A stretch of DNA of 64,000 bases, taken from Isoetes taiwanensis (taxonomy: Eukaryota; Streptophyta; Lycopodiopsida; Isoetales; Isoetaceae). The DNA is taken from assembly GCA_021234155.1 (NCBI GenBank), contig JAJEKV010000044.1:10795764-10859763 (forward strand), given 5' to 3'. Shown one piece after another: positions 13,868 through 25,695 of this stretch (its first letter is position 1; the number at the start of each line of letters is the position of its first letter). The translations under genes and the position numbers were made by a program. Below the pieces are notes generated by a model, which made no database searches, was not told where the DNA came from, and worked only from the letters and a program-made list of their open reading frames with translations.

Positions 13868-14130
13868 ATGAGTCGACATGTAAGATATATGCAATGCTCC
13901 AACGTAAAGCCAAGTACAAAAAACAACTCCAAATGCTCAAAACCAACCATATAAAGCATTTACAACTACAATAGGGCTATGAAAATGCAAAATCCAAGAG
14001 ATGAGTCAACATTGTAAGATATGCAGAGTGTAGGCCCAAGGTAACGCCAAGTACACAAAACAACTCCAGGTCCCAACAAACAACCATAAAAGCAGCCACA
14101 ACTACAAAACGGGGCCATGAAATGTGAAAC
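13868..14130. repeat. Tandem duplication with 133-bp period
   Basis: The unit starting ATGAGTCGACATGTAAGATA at 13868 recurs as ATGAGTCAACATTGTAAGAT at 14001. Aligned landmarks are GCCAAGTAC, ACAACTCC, ACCAACCATA/AACAACCATA and ACAACTAC. The two units have diverged by substitutions and small indels. Confidence 0.7.
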
Positions 14131-16543
14131 CCAAAAAGAACGGTCAACTAAGCAGGAGAATGATTCTGAATATGAAGAACGATCAATCCCCTAGAGAAAG
14201 ATGAGCAAAGAAGGAGACAAGACCACCGATCGCTAGACGAAATAAATCAAGTAGATGCATACATCTATAACCAAACGCACCACCCAATAAATGAATTAAT
14301 CTAAAAAGCTGAACACAAAGAAAAAACAGAAAGAATATGAAACATGATTCCGACATGCCAAGACAACGAGAGCATACTATCAGTAAGAAACAAAGTAGAC
14401 CAAAGTTAACGAGTCTGCAATGAATGAAAAGGATAAAAACTGGTCGGAGAGAATGGAACGAGAGAAATTCGATGAAAGAGCAAAGTTATGATAGACATCC
14501 AACTCTGGACATATTATCACATCGAGAAACAGAACTCATCCCTACCAAACGCACATAAGTAAAGAGCGAATACCAAACCGAACCATGAGTAAAAGAAATG
14601 AAACAAATGTGTGTTTTGAAGACTGAAGATCTAAGATGCAAAGGATGCGAGCATAGAGAATGCAAAGATCAAATTGCATAGAATTGATAAGCAATAATCG
14701 AGGCATCAAACTGAAGCTACGAAATGCTCAAAAGGATGCTCTCACTAAAAAATGGAACTCTTAGAGCAAAAAAACTCATATGCAAAGAGCGACTTACGAA
14801 GAGAGAATGCAAAGATCAACGAGCAACTGGGTACATAGAGAAAGAACCAAGGGGATTCAAGCGATTAAAGAACTAAAAAGGAGCTTGATGAAACTAGGAG
14901 CAAAAGGGAGGTAAAAAGGATGAACAAAAAATGAACCCTCCTTTCAGGCAAACAAGTCGAACTAGAAAGAATGGCAATGTGAATATAGGAACGGAGACCA
15001 TGGACAATGAAGATAAGACCGCATGCAAAAGTCTTATAGGCCCTTAAGGTAGCCATGAAAAAAAACTAAGAAAAGAGTGTACAAAGGCCCTCACAGACAT
15101 CCATGAGAAAGAATTGAGGATTATGGGAATGGATCACGACCTATCTAGAGAATACATAATACCAAAGACCATAAACGGAAAAACGATTTGCACAATCATA
15201 GAACAACGAGCCAAAGAACCTAGAAAACAATAAAAGAAAACTACGATCATGATGTACGCCTAATCTAAGCAATCGATGAACCCCAAATGACTAGAATGTC
15301 AAAGCACATAAAGCCTATGAAGACAAGCATAAGCCCCGAGGAGATTACAAGGACCCGAACGCCCGCGACTAGCACTAAAAGCAAAAAAACATGGGCATGA
15401 GCCCCAAATCAGAACCACAAAATAATATTGAAACTCATAGACATGACAAAAAGCAGAAAAAACGAGAACCACCAAAAAACTAGACAATGTAAGCACAAGG
15501 ACAACATCGAGGAACAAAACAAGCATGGAGTAAGGGACATACCAACCCTAGCCACAGTTACACAAGCATATATGGTACTCGAATATGATCCAACAAGTCA
15601 AGGGAGCATGGAGATAGCCAAAGGCGAAAATGAAAGTATTAAAAATGAAAAAATAAGCGCATGGGACCAAAAAACCAAGCCATGGTGAAGATACACCTCC
15701 AAAGGAAGAAGAGATTGGGCGCAACCAACTCATACGTAGCTGCACAATGATCCCTATTCTCAGAGCCAGAGTGCAACCACGATACATGTACATGGCAACA
15801 AAGTATGTTCAAGTCCCCATGATAGGGAGTACAAAGCCAGAGAGACATCAATCTAGTGTTTGAGGGGGGCAGGGACCTTGATTATGTGCGACTCACATCG
15901 TCACAAAGAAAACCATGCAACTTGAGTTAGAAGGAACCAGAAGCGATAAAGTTCCATTCAAACCGTACGATATCAAATGTGAAATACAATACCCCATTAT
16001 TACAACAAGATGAAATGCCTATGCAATGTCAATTGTACACATGCTACAAAACATACAACGCTATTGCTAAGAGGACAACAAAGGCATGTAAGAGGCATAT
16101 ACGCTTAAAATATCGATTCAAGAGAATAAGAAAAGTATAGCCTGTCAACATCAAAGGAAATGAACAAGGAGGACCACTAAAACAAAGCTTCAAGATGCAT
16201 TATGAATAGCAAGCCCCATATGCAAACTTACTCTCATGCCACTTGTACAACAGAGCAGGTCACAAGCCATCTTACCGGAATAGATCATGTACATCTTATT
16301 ATGAAATATGTTAACTGTTTGCTATGTAACCCTTGCACATGTATGTGATCAACGCCACCATTGATTTCCTCACATAATCCACCATGATGAGCAACCTTGA
16401 GATGTTGATTAATATGGGGCACTGATAGAAGTGTATATGCAAGAGTATCACATGCAACAACTTATATGTACACATAGCGTTAGCTGTAACATAGAAAATG
16501 AAAAGCTCAAAGAAATTAACGAGCAAGCATAAAATATAATGCC

Positions 16544-16625
16544 GACAAATGCAAGAGTAAAATACAATGAACAGGGACATAAGATCTGACAAACGCAAGA
16601 GTAAAATACAATGAACAAGAACACG
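16544..16625. repeat. Tandem duplication with 44-bp period
   Basis: GACAAATGCAAGAGTAAAAT at 16544 recurs as GACAAACGCAAGAGTAAAAT at 16588. In both copies it is followed by ACAATGAACA. Confidence 0.7.
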
Positions 16626-17681
16626 ACAAACACAAAACACCCCTACTAATGCAAGCCCTACCAAACTCATAGAGCAAGCACATTACAAATTTAAGAAGGA
16701 AAAAGAATGCGCTCGGTAACCCTAGAGAAAAAGGGGAAGGGAACCGACACCGGTATCCCTGCCCAAGAAAGCAACTCTGGCCACAGAAGCGGTGGCAGAT
16801 CGGCCATGGTGTTGGATGCAGCCGGATTTGAGATCCGATGGTGTGGATGCCGAATCTCCAAAACCCACACAAGCGACTAAGGAAAGGAAAAAATGAGCAT
16901 AGAGGCACCGCATTTAACTCGCATTACGGGCTGTTGCAAACCCTCGGATTAGTTTGAAAGAAGATTTCAAACGACAAAAAAGGGGCATCGATCCGTGGTA
17001 AGATGCATGATGAGGAAGATGCATCCCCAAAGACCAACCCATCATGTAAACAAGGCCCGTAATCAAGCAAAAAGTAATCAAAGCTGGCTGGGTAGGATCG
17101 AGAGTAAAACCAGAAGCAGAGAAACAGGTAGGGAAACCGTAACCTCAAGATTTCGGAGAAAAATATGAGAACTGAATGCAAGCGGAACTTCCTAAACCAA
17201 ACAAAACCGAAAACCAAGACATGGGAAAGAGGGAAGCAAACAATCCACCAAGGGCGGCAGAGCGCAGAGATCGATGGCAAAGGAGAGACCCAAACAAAAG
17301 AGGCTATCAACTAAGAACTTGAAGTAACGGATCCAAAGAAAATCACTGAACCCCACATGCTTAGCCGCAGATCAAACCAAAACCACTTAATCAAAACCAA
17401 ATTTTGTATCTAATCACGCACCCAACATGTTGAAAAAGGACAAACCAATCCATTGAATCAAACTCACCTTTGAAAAGCCAAAGAACCAGAGTGAAGACAA
17501 CAGCACCTCGAAAGCAATCACACAAAGCTATCCCGTTGAGAAGAAAGAAGCATAAATAATTTGATGCTTATCTCTTACCTGGTAGGAGAATAGATAGGAT
17601 GAAAACTGGTGGAGCAAAAAATGAGTAGAATAGAAAGGAGCTCAAGAGGACGCCGATGGCTGGAAATGAGGAAGGAGGCGG

Positions 17682-17689
17682 TATAAAAA
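17682..17689 (+). promoter_or_regulatory. Possible TATA box upstream of the transposase gene
   Basis: GGTATAAAAAGG is a good TATA-box match on the strand of the transposase gene, about 430 bp before its ATG. A splice acceptor (TTCTTGGCAG, ending at about 18101) just before the ATG suggests a 5'UTR intron, which would fit a start near 17715. No donor was pinned down, so the promoter assignment is tentative. Confidence 0.3.
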
Positions 17690-17725
17690 GGAGAGCAAGG
17701 TAGGGCATCCCCATCCAAGGAATGG

Positions 17726-17753
17726 CGATTCTATTGCTATTGCAATAGAATCG
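17726..17753. repeat. Perfect 12-bp inverted repeat (hairpin)
   Basis: CGATTCTATTGC, then TATT, then GCAATAGAATCG: a perfect 12-bp stem with a 4-base loop. Partial pairing continues outward (AATG on the left, CATT on the right). It could be the core of a foldback/MITE-like element or a structured leader. It lies about 40 bp after the possible TATA box. Confidence 0.75.
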
Positions 17754-18115
17754 TGGCATTATGAAGTTACTTGACGTGAAGCCTAATTCTAGTATAAGTT
17801 CCTGAATTACACTATCCATTACACCTACAAGAATACTAGCATGTGGGGCAGTCATGATATCAGTACTTATGCTAAATTCAAACATTATATCTCATCTAAA
17901 TCTCGTCTACTCACCTTTTAGTGAATATTATAACTTTCTATACCCAACACCGCGTGCAACGATCCACACCACAACTTCCTCAGATGATCTTTTTCTTCGA
18001 ATTATTCTTTTTCATGTTTTTTGTTTTCTACTTGGTTTTATGCTAAATGTTCCTGCAATACATATTGAATGGCTAACAATTAATGTTCTTGTTCTTGGCA
18101 GACCAGTCCTAGATC

Positions 18116-19327
18116 ATGCCTGTCACAAGATCTAGGCGTAACACTAATGATGTTAATACTCCAGCATCAATTCAAGTTCCAAAGAAGAAGAGAGGCAGTG
18201 TTTCCCAGTCACGGAAGAAGAGTTTGCACAATGACAATCCAATTCTCCAGCCCCAACAACTGGCTCCAAGAAAGAGGGTGAGGGGAGGCTGGTCGATGGA
18301 ACACATGCACGAGGCACTTCGAATGCTAGATGCCAAGGAAATTTTAACAATTCGAGAAGCAGCAAGGCAGTTTAACATACCCGAGTCAAGCTTACGTAAT
18401 TGGATGAGGGGCATTTACAGTAAGAAAGCTGGCCAAGATCCTAGGTGTTTGAGTAAGGAACAGGAATTAGAACTGAAAAAATGGGCATTAGATAGAGTAA
18501 CCGCAGGCATGGGAGTGACTTTGGAGCAATTCAAATTGAAAGCAGCATGTGTGAAGGCAAAAATACTTTGTGGTTGAATGGAAAACCAGGAGATAAATGG
18601 TGGAGATTGTTCAAAAAAAGACATCCTGATATTTCATTGAGGTCAACAGAAACTTTGGACGCTGGAAGAGCACGAGCCATACATCCTTTAAAACTTCGGC
18701 CCTTTTACACAACATTGGAAGAAGTTTATAGCCATTTTAATTTTGAGCCTAGCCACATTTGGAATGCAGATGAAACTGGCATTCAAGCGGGGAAGATTAG
18801 TGGTTTGAGAGTGATAGCGAAAAAGGGAAGTAGAGCAGTCCATGAGATAGTGATGCGGAATCGAGAATGGGTGACTGTTTTAGCATGCTGCAATGCCTCA
18901 GGTACCGCCATTCCTAGCTACTATATCTTCAAAGGCATTAGACTTCGAGCTAACTATGTAGTCAATTGTGAGATTGGGGCTGGAATGTCAGTTCAGCCTG
19001 AGGCATGGATGACTACAGAGTTGTTTATGATTTGGTTGAGGGAACATTTTAAAGCTAATGTGCCTGGAGGGGTTAATGAAAGCAACCCTCGTCTTATCAT
19101 TTTAGATGGCCATGGAAGCCATGTAAATGATGAGGTGGTGCTTTTAGCCAGATTGTTGGGAATTCACCTAGTTATTTTGCCTCCCCATACCTCTCATAAA
19201 ATGCAGCCACTTGATGTGGCAGTCTTTGGACCATTTAAACAGTATTTTCAAAGACAAAGAGCTGCATATATAAATGACAAGGACGACAAGAGGGAAGGTT
19301 TTGAGCCGAATAAGGCACAATTAGCAG
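18116..19327 (+). pseudogene. Pogo/Tigger-type transposase gene, exon 1 (DNA-binding and DDE domains)
   Basis: Start ATG 18116 follows a splice acceptor. Residues 1-60 are basic (VPKKKRGS, PRKRVRGG). A pipsqueak/CENP-B-type helix-turn-helix follows (MEHMHEALRMLD, then IREAARQFNIPESSLRNW). The frame shifts by one base between about 18545 and 18570. It then continues with LNGKPGDKWWRLFKKRHPDI, typical of the second DNA-binding domain, and the catalytic region: HIWNADETGI (first Asp), LIILDGHGSHV (second Asp) and MQPLDVAVFGPFK (third Asp). The order and the DDD spacing are those of pogo/Tigger transposases, which cut and paste DNA at TA sites. The exon ends at AG|GT (donor GT 19328-19329). The donor phase fits the acceptor at 20149 exactly, giving GLISNALATGL across the junction. 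The single frameshift argues for a decayed copy; a sequencing error is the alternative. Confidence 0.85.
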
Positions 19328-20149
19328 GTACTTGTATGCTGATTTTATGCCCCATCATCTACTCCCAGACTTCCGTACATGTTTGTAAGAGCTGCTCCCA
19401 AAATTTACATCTGTTTTATGCATGCCCACTTCTCTCAATAAATGCATGAACTCTCTTTTCTTCTTAGATTAGACAAGTTGGCACTTCATGACAAATGCTG
19501 CTTGATATGCTTGACTCTTCCTAATCTTTTCAATGCCTAGGTCTATTCCAAATAATCCCAAGCTTCTTGGAATGTTGTAAATCCAGCAAGCTAGGGAATG
19601 CATAAGAGTAGACGATCAAGTGCAGATTCATTAATCAAGGCAGATTAGCATTGTACGAGGCAGACCATCCTGGTTTAATTACAGCCTCGAGTTTAAGTAA
19701 TCCAAGAAAACCTTGAAAATTTTGTGCCATCAAGTTGGGGTTTAGGATCTAATTTCCATGGATCTAGCATAGTGGATATCAACTTAAATTGTACAGATTT
19801 GTTTGAATGATGGATAGGCTCTCAATCTTAAGTGAAATTTCCAGCTTATTTGTTTTCTTATACTTAGTCGACGGGTTCCCGCAGGAACTAATCTGGCCTG
19901 AACATATGTAGGCTATGTCATATATGTACATAAGGGTTTAGTTTCATACTGTGATATATACTTAGCTGTCTGTGTAAAGTAGGACATTCATATGTCCCTA
20001 ACTCTGTTTTCTGCTGACATCCACGGATCCTGGTATGATGCTTGGAAAGTTAGGGCCTTGGTTTGGCTGTCTCATGTTTCTTACATTCCCAAACCTGAGG
20101 TTTCTTAGCAGCGAGTTTTTGAGCACACTAACTTCTTTCTTATTTGCAG
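19328..20149 (+). other. Transposase intron 1 (inferred)
   Basis: GT at 19328 and TTATTTGCAG ending at 20149 restore one frame between the DDE region and the conserved PENIKAGFKATGIWPLNP region. The interval contains many stops and no other recognisable feature. Confidence 0.7.
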
Positions 20150-20459
20150 GTCTGATTTCTAATGCATTGGCCACGGGTCTAACGCCTGAGAATATTAAAG
20201 CTGGCTTTAAAGCCACTGGAATCTGGCCACTTAATCCTGCTGTCATAGATGGCTTTCTTGCTCCTACATGTTCAACGACAACTACCGTAGATGCCCCAGT
20301 TGAAGCTCAACAAGATGGTGAGTCTACTTTGGCCAGTTAATCCTCAATCCAGAATTCTCAACGAGCTGTAGATGCTGAATTTGAAGATTATCAAGATGGT
20401 GAGAGTTCTTTGGGACCACATGACCACGAGGATCACTTGGACGATGCACACGTGCCGAG
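20150..20459 (+). pseudogene. Pogo/Tigger-type transposase, exon 2 (end of DDE domain), with in-frame TAA
   Basis: It encodes LTPENIKAGFKATGIWPLNP, the conserved segment that closes the transposase core in pogo/Tigger proteins. An in-frame TAA lies at 20338-20340. The same frame then stays open for 39 more codons rich in Asp, Glu and His to a donor (GT 20460-20461), and the leftover two bases join the next exon in phase. The stop is therefore either a nonsense mutation or the true end of a shorter protein. The smooth phase across the following two junctions favours a mutation. Confidence 0.75.
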
Positions 20460-23086
20460 GTCAGTTTTTTATATTTCTCAGTTTTTTTGATTCTGATAGT
20501 TAACTAGCTAGCTGTGTGATAGCCTTTGTGCCAAGTTTTTAAAATATGCACACAATGGTACAAAATCATGATCCTTATTCATACAAGAATCATTTGTGTA
20601 GGGAACTCTTCCCTCCACTACATGGCTCCATAATTCCATCTTTCCGGTTGTTTTTCCCCCTGCCGGAACAATGAAGCTTCTTATCCATCTTATGGATATG
20701 AACTTCCTTCCCTTTTTCTGGTCTCCAGCCATGCTCTTGATGCAGGCCCCAATATTCCTGCCTTTTCTAGCTAGGAGTTCCAGCTTTTTCTTCGTAATGC
20801 TCCATGAATTGGTTTCAAATATATCCTGGAGGGAGGTGGCAGATATATTTGAAGGTCTGCTAGCCAGATTTGGAGAGCAGACATGAGAATCCATGAGCTG
20901 CTTATGAATTTAAAGAGATAGAATTTATCATAAACAAAGGCTTGCCTGTACTAGAACTTGCTGTCCTGCAGTGCAAACATCTCACAAAAGAAGAAGAAGA
21001 GAGAGGATGCTTAGAAATAACTATGCAGAATATCCCATGTCACTCCAAGTTCAAGGGGTTGGCCTCTGCTCCAAAATGACAACCCTGTCATCCTTTGTTC
21101 CTTTCTATATTTATGGTTGTCTCATTTGGCAACAACTTCAACTAAGAAATTGAGTGTAGAGCCTCTTAATGAGGACCACATAATCAGCAACTGTTTAAGA
21201 ACTGAGCAAGGTTCTGGAGATAGCGGACTTAATTTTTGCTGCAATGGAAATATAATGTGCTAATATATAATAATGAAAATATTTGTCTTAATAGCGTCAA
21301 GTTCCTTAGTTCCAGGAACACAGACTACCATACTAACTACCATACTGGTTTATTTTCACATTTGATGATCCCATGCTGGAGTTTCTTACCTTCTAGCAAT
21401 GACAGACGACACTAGTGAATTAAACTCGGAGGCATAAGACTCATAGCTAGTTTTTGGGCATGGCCGCAATTATTACTCACAATTGTTTGTGAGACTCACA
21501 AAGATGTGCAGCACAGCTAACCAGTTGCTGGCCAAGCAGTCTGAACTATTGCTTCATACTCAATTTATGACAGAATAGCAATTTTTTGCCCTAAGGTAGT
21601 GCATTCTTACCAAGGGACTAGATTGGCAAACTAAGACTTCTGTAGAAAAGCTGGGTAGCATGTGGGGCATACTAAGTATATAATAAGATTCTAAGCTCTC
21701 TTTTCAAGGGCTCAGCGGTCAGAACAGGGTTGTTGACTTCAAACTACCCTTTGGATTGCTTAACCAGTGTTGGGATGTAGTGTTGGGATGTAACTGGTAA
21801 CATCAAACCTTGTGGAAGACATTTTGCTTAATAAGGCCACATGGCAAAGCAAGGATAACTTTTCAGTTCATGAGAACTTCTCTAGCCTGTATGGCCAACA
21901 GAATTGAAAATAACAAGGATCTCAGTTCTAGTGTTCTGAATTATTTTACGACTATGGGGCAGAGTTGGATACCAGCGAAATTAAAAGGTCTTAGCAGGCA
22001 AATTGTGCTCCCTAAGCCATAACGTAATTATGCCTTCTTGGCCCTTCACCCTTGGCTTATACATAAATAATGATTGAGGCTTGGGAATTAAAAGAAAAAA
22101 TATGGTTGAGGCTTGGTGACTTAAGCTCGGATGTCTTCAAGTCTCTGGTTCTAAGCATGATACAAGTGACCCGAGTGAAGCTTTGCATAGGGAACTTTCT
22201 CCCTAAGCCATATTTAGTTGTGACGCTTTGACATTTGACTTATGGCTTCTAGGAATAATAAGGGTTAAGCTTTCTGATTAAATTAATAAACTTTGAGTAT
22301 GTATGCCTAATGGTTTTGGAAATTTTAAAGCTGGACCAAGTGCAACTAACTGCCATGCAGGAACTCCAAATGAAATTTTTCTCTAAGCTTGGCATATGTG
22401 ACCATGGCCCTTGACCTATGCCGATAATGGAAATAAGGGTTTTTACTTTGTAATTTGATTAATTGGCTTCGTGAATGCATTGCTATGAGATTGGAATATT
22501 GAGGAGGGCCATGTGGGACTAACTACTATGCAAGAACTTGCTGAATACGGCACCTATGGCTTGTGATTGACTGCCCTTGGGTAGGCCTCTTGATATCTAT
22601 GATCGCTCAATCAAGTTTATGCCAGCTGAACCTGCTACGGCCATAATCGTCACATGCTTTTGTAGCAATCTTCTGATTATGAAGAGCTATTCCAGCAGAG
22701 GCCGGCAGGTCAGGTCTAGAAGCAAGATGCAATGGATACCATTGTTTACTTACAAGTTTCTTATGGTAGCTTAAGCTCCAACCCTTTGTTATTAATATCA
22801 CGTAAATGTAAAAATCGTAGTGTTACATCTTATGGGTGAGCAGTCCCTTTCTACTTGAATATGGCAATAGATGCTATGGCGAATGAATTGATTGGTTTTA
22901 TCAAATGCCTTATTCCTTTAACTTCGATGATGTAGAGGATTTTGTGTATATAGTTTCCAACTCCATTTTAAGAATTGAGCTGAAGATTGGGGCATTTTGC
23001 TTGCATTTTGTACATCACTATCAGTTTGTTAAATTGTTTTGCTGTTTTATTAAATTGCTATGGGGTTGATTATTTATTATATGTAG
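20460..23086 (+). other. Transposase intron 2 (inferred), otherwise empty
   Basis: GT at 20460 and ATATGTAG ending at 23086. The 2.6 kb between has no recognised gene. A 128-codon minus-strand frame (20508-20894) has no family signature that I know and may be chance or a TE relic. Short near-repeated phrases occur around 22020, 22200 and 22380 (TAAGCC/TAAGCT followed by a TGCCTTC/TGGCAT-like context). Nothing else stands out. Confidence 0.55.
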
Positions 23087-23605
23087 AATTCAAGGGTTAG
23101 AGATTCTAAATGTTGCTGCAAGTGTAACTGATGATGCTGGTCCAAGCCATGTGCATGAGCCTCCAAGAGGTATATTTTCTCTCTTTATCAACTTTCGATT
23201 CAATAATTTTCAGGTCATGTACACTCAGATATATTTGTGCATCATTTGGTACATTTTGTAGGGAAAACGACCAGGATGTTCCCTGAGTTAGGGAATAAGC
23301 ATTATCTCACGAGCGATGGTTGGATTAGGGCTGTACAAGAAGATAAAGCTAGGAATGAGGAAGCCGAAAAGATTAAGAAACAAAAAGCAGAACAGAAAAA
23401 GGTGGAACAAGAAAGAAAAAGAAAGGACAGGGAACTAATTGCGGCATCTAGGAAGAAAAAAAAGGATGAGAGGGAGGCACAAAAGAATGCAGATGCAGAA
23501 TGGGAGGCTGGAACTAGGAAGTTGAGAAGCTTATTATATGGAGCAAATCGACCTCGCATGCTTTTGACGCAACCAAGAGTCTTCAATATGTCCAGATATC
23601 GATGA
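23087..23605 (+). pseudogene. Transposase exons 3 and 4 (C-terminal coiled coil)
   Basis: Exon 3 (23087-23169) and exon 4 (23262-23605) join in phase through GT 23170-23171 and TTTTGTAG ending at 23261. Exon 4 encodes DGWIRAVQEDKARNEEAEKI, then a long Lys/Glu-rich coiled coil (about residues 30-85), then WEAGTRKLRSLLYG. The frame ends at TGA 23603-23605. In the +1 frame an acidic tail (DIDEDEEVYAFEDEEAF, then TAA at about 23648) runs on, so one more indel near 23570 may have cut off the original C terminus. The coiled coil may serve in multimerisation (inferred). Confidence 0.7.
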
Positions 23606-23946
23606 GGATGAGGAGGTTTATGCATTTGAAGATGAAGAGGCATTCTAATTTGCATGAATCTAACGAAGCCTTGTTCCATGTGCCTATGGCCGAAGAAGCG
23701 TCGAAATAGTATCATGTATGTAGGCTTGTGAACCTGATGTCATAAGATGGCTATTTCTGTTCACAGCATGCAAAACTTAGAACGAACTTCAACTTCTCGA
23801 GTATCATAATACATTTCGTATTACCTTGAGATATCAATGGCAAAATCTTTTCTTTCGCTTAGATGTTTGTAAATGTTTCAGCTTTGGTAAATGTTCTTCT
23901 ATTTTCAGATTTGTAAATTGCAGTTTTACTATGCTAAAACGACATG
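23606..23946. other. Transposase 3' flank
   Basis: It contains the +1-frame acidic tail noted for exon 4 (to about 23648), then AT-rich sequence resembling a plant 3'UTR. No convincing terminal inverted repeat of the DNA transposon was found here or near 17600. Confidence 0.4.
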
Positions 23947-23951
23947 TAAAC
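23947..23951. repeat. Target-site duplication of element B, left copy
   Basis: TAAAC here and at 35334-35338, exactly outside the LTR ends; 5 bp is the usual length for LTR retrotransposons. Confidence 0.7.
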
Positions 23952-25681
23952 CGCGGACGCCCCTACTCGCAGACACGGTGCCCCTCACCGTGATACAAAC
24001 AGGAGTTCATCCCCCATACCAGCTCCATGCTAACACAGGGCCCTCCACATGACACCGCAACCGCGACGGGTTCCAAAGGGGAAGAGTGGAAGGGTCATTG
24101 CACCCCGCCCCCCTCGTGGCCTACCTAGCCGCGAAGCTGTAAAACATACATGTCGAAGAGCACATACATCAACATCATATGACCATCACGGGGCGATGGT
24201 CCTCCACATATCCGGGTGCATAGACAAAGATCAGCACATCACATAGGGAATCCTACCCAAGGCCTCACTCAAAGGGGATGACGGACGGCTTGGGTCTCCC
24301 AGAGTTCATTGCGCATGCAATTCATGGCAATGGATTTGGCCGGCATAAGAACATGGCATAGGGTTGTCCACTCCATCCGCCTCCCCGTGCACACTTTGCG
24401 CAGTAGTAGGAAAAAGTGTTGGGACTCGATCAGAGTCTGAAGGCCGGATGCATAGCCAAGGGGCTATATCCCCGGGTTGCATCTCCCGGGCCCCATGGGG
24501 CGTGTAGGGATCACCCCCTCCAGATCTCCATGCCGACCAAGGTGACCAGAGGGCCACCGCCTCAGATTCGACTTGAACTCAATGGAAGGTCATATTCACC
24601 ACCCCATTTAGTAGTCGAGCCCATGCCTTGCCCACACGCAGAAGGGCAAGCCATTAGACCTAGTCACAATGATCCCCAGAGCACTAACACACCATAGGGA
24701 TCGCTCAAGAGTTTTCCAACACCTAACCTCCTTATAAGCCGCCCCGCCCCTTCACCCACAACCAAGTGTGGCTCTTGTGCACAGTCGTGATCTATAGTGT
24801 GCTAGAGAGGCTAATCTAGGAGCATCTACTACCAAGCTTTAGGTCTCTACCCCTTCCCAATACAAGGAGTTCACAGAGATACATCATCCATATATTATCA
24901 CGTATTAGAACTAAAGAACAAGATCTAATCTATATCATAGAGTTAGGTTCTTTAGTTAGAATCGCTATCTAGAGTTCTAGAGGGCTGCTATGGGCAATTT
25001 AAGAGGCTAAACCCATCGATCTGGATGGCCGAAATGGGGTTTAGACTACTAAATTGCCTAAATACCCCGATCCTTGAGTTCCTCCTCCCCGACCGAACCC
25101 CACCATCCCGGCCGAAATGCTCGAATCAAGGAAAACTAATGATGCGCCTCTCTCAGACAGAAGTTCGGGAGGCTGCTTTTGGCCTTGAGGCAGCCAAAAC
25201 AGGGCTCTAAAACCCTAGAAACCTAAAATGGGCAAGTTAGGTTCTCCTACTTAAATAGACAAGGGGGTTGGTTAGGGTTTCCAATTATCCCCTTTAGGCA
25301 TGTGGGATACTGGGAAAGGGCCCACTTGCCTTTAAGGGCTAGGTGGCCAAATGTGCCCACATGGAAATACGGTGGCACCCAAATGTGCTCACATGGAAAT
25401 GTGTGCACATTAATGAATGTGTACATTGGAAAATGTGCACATTAATTGCACCTATGGGTATGGCCCACTTGGCATCAAGTGGCCACATGGAATTGTGTGC
25501 CCACATTAATGTGTACATTGGAAAATGTGCACATTAATACTAATGCACATTCTAGCAAGTTGCCCCCTAGGGGCTACCCACTTGGCTACACGCTGGCGCA
25601 CACGCCGGCCGGGTGGGGTGGTACGCTGACGTGGCAAAGATAATATACGCCCCGGAGCGATAATCGCGGCCGAACGCCACA
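23952..25681 (-). repeat. Element B 3' LTR
   Basis: Direct repeat of 33605-35333. Read on the minus strand it starts TGTGGCGTTCGG at 25681. The far end (23952) reads CGCGGACG where the sister LTR has TGTGACG, so the terminal CA is mutated. TTAAATA at 25251-25257 is the minus-strand core promoter. Confidence 0.8.
25349..25550. repeat. Array of TGTGCACATT-type repeats in the B 3' LTR U3 region
   Basis: Variants of AATGTGTGCACATT recur many times. A longer unit, AATGTGTACATTGGAAAATG, occurs at 25416 and 25508 with a 92-bp period. The core TGTGCACA is palindromic. It lies upstream (minus strand) of the TATA-like box, so it may act as U3 enhancer repeats (inferred). Confidence 0.65.
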
Positions 25682-25695
25682 TTCTCCCCACCTTG
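25682..25695 (-). other. Polypurine tract of element B
   Basis: On the minus strand, AAGGTGGGGAGAA abuts the TGTGGCG start of the 3' LTR, the expected plus-strand primer site. Confidence 0.7.

Larger units (their letters stand above)
13200..17590. other. Strand-asymmetric A-rich block, unassigned
   Basis: About 4.4 kb in which A far exceeds T on the plus strand. In the 60 bases from 13201 I count 34 A and 9 T. Minus-strand frames are hydrophobic, Phe/Leu/Ser-rich low-complexity products of T-rich DNA and are not convincing proteins. Two short tandem repeats lie inside (13868-14130 and 16544-16625). The skew fades toward 17000. I recognise no gene or element family. Confidence 0.55.

Noticed and set aside
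13187-16908. Many Phe/Leu-rich minus-strand frames
   Set aside because: They arise from T-rich composition, start at arbitrary codons and show no domain.
20508-20894. 128-codon minus-strand frame in transposase intron 2
   Set aside because: It starts at ATG but has no recognisable domain, no neighbours on its strand and no promoter signal.
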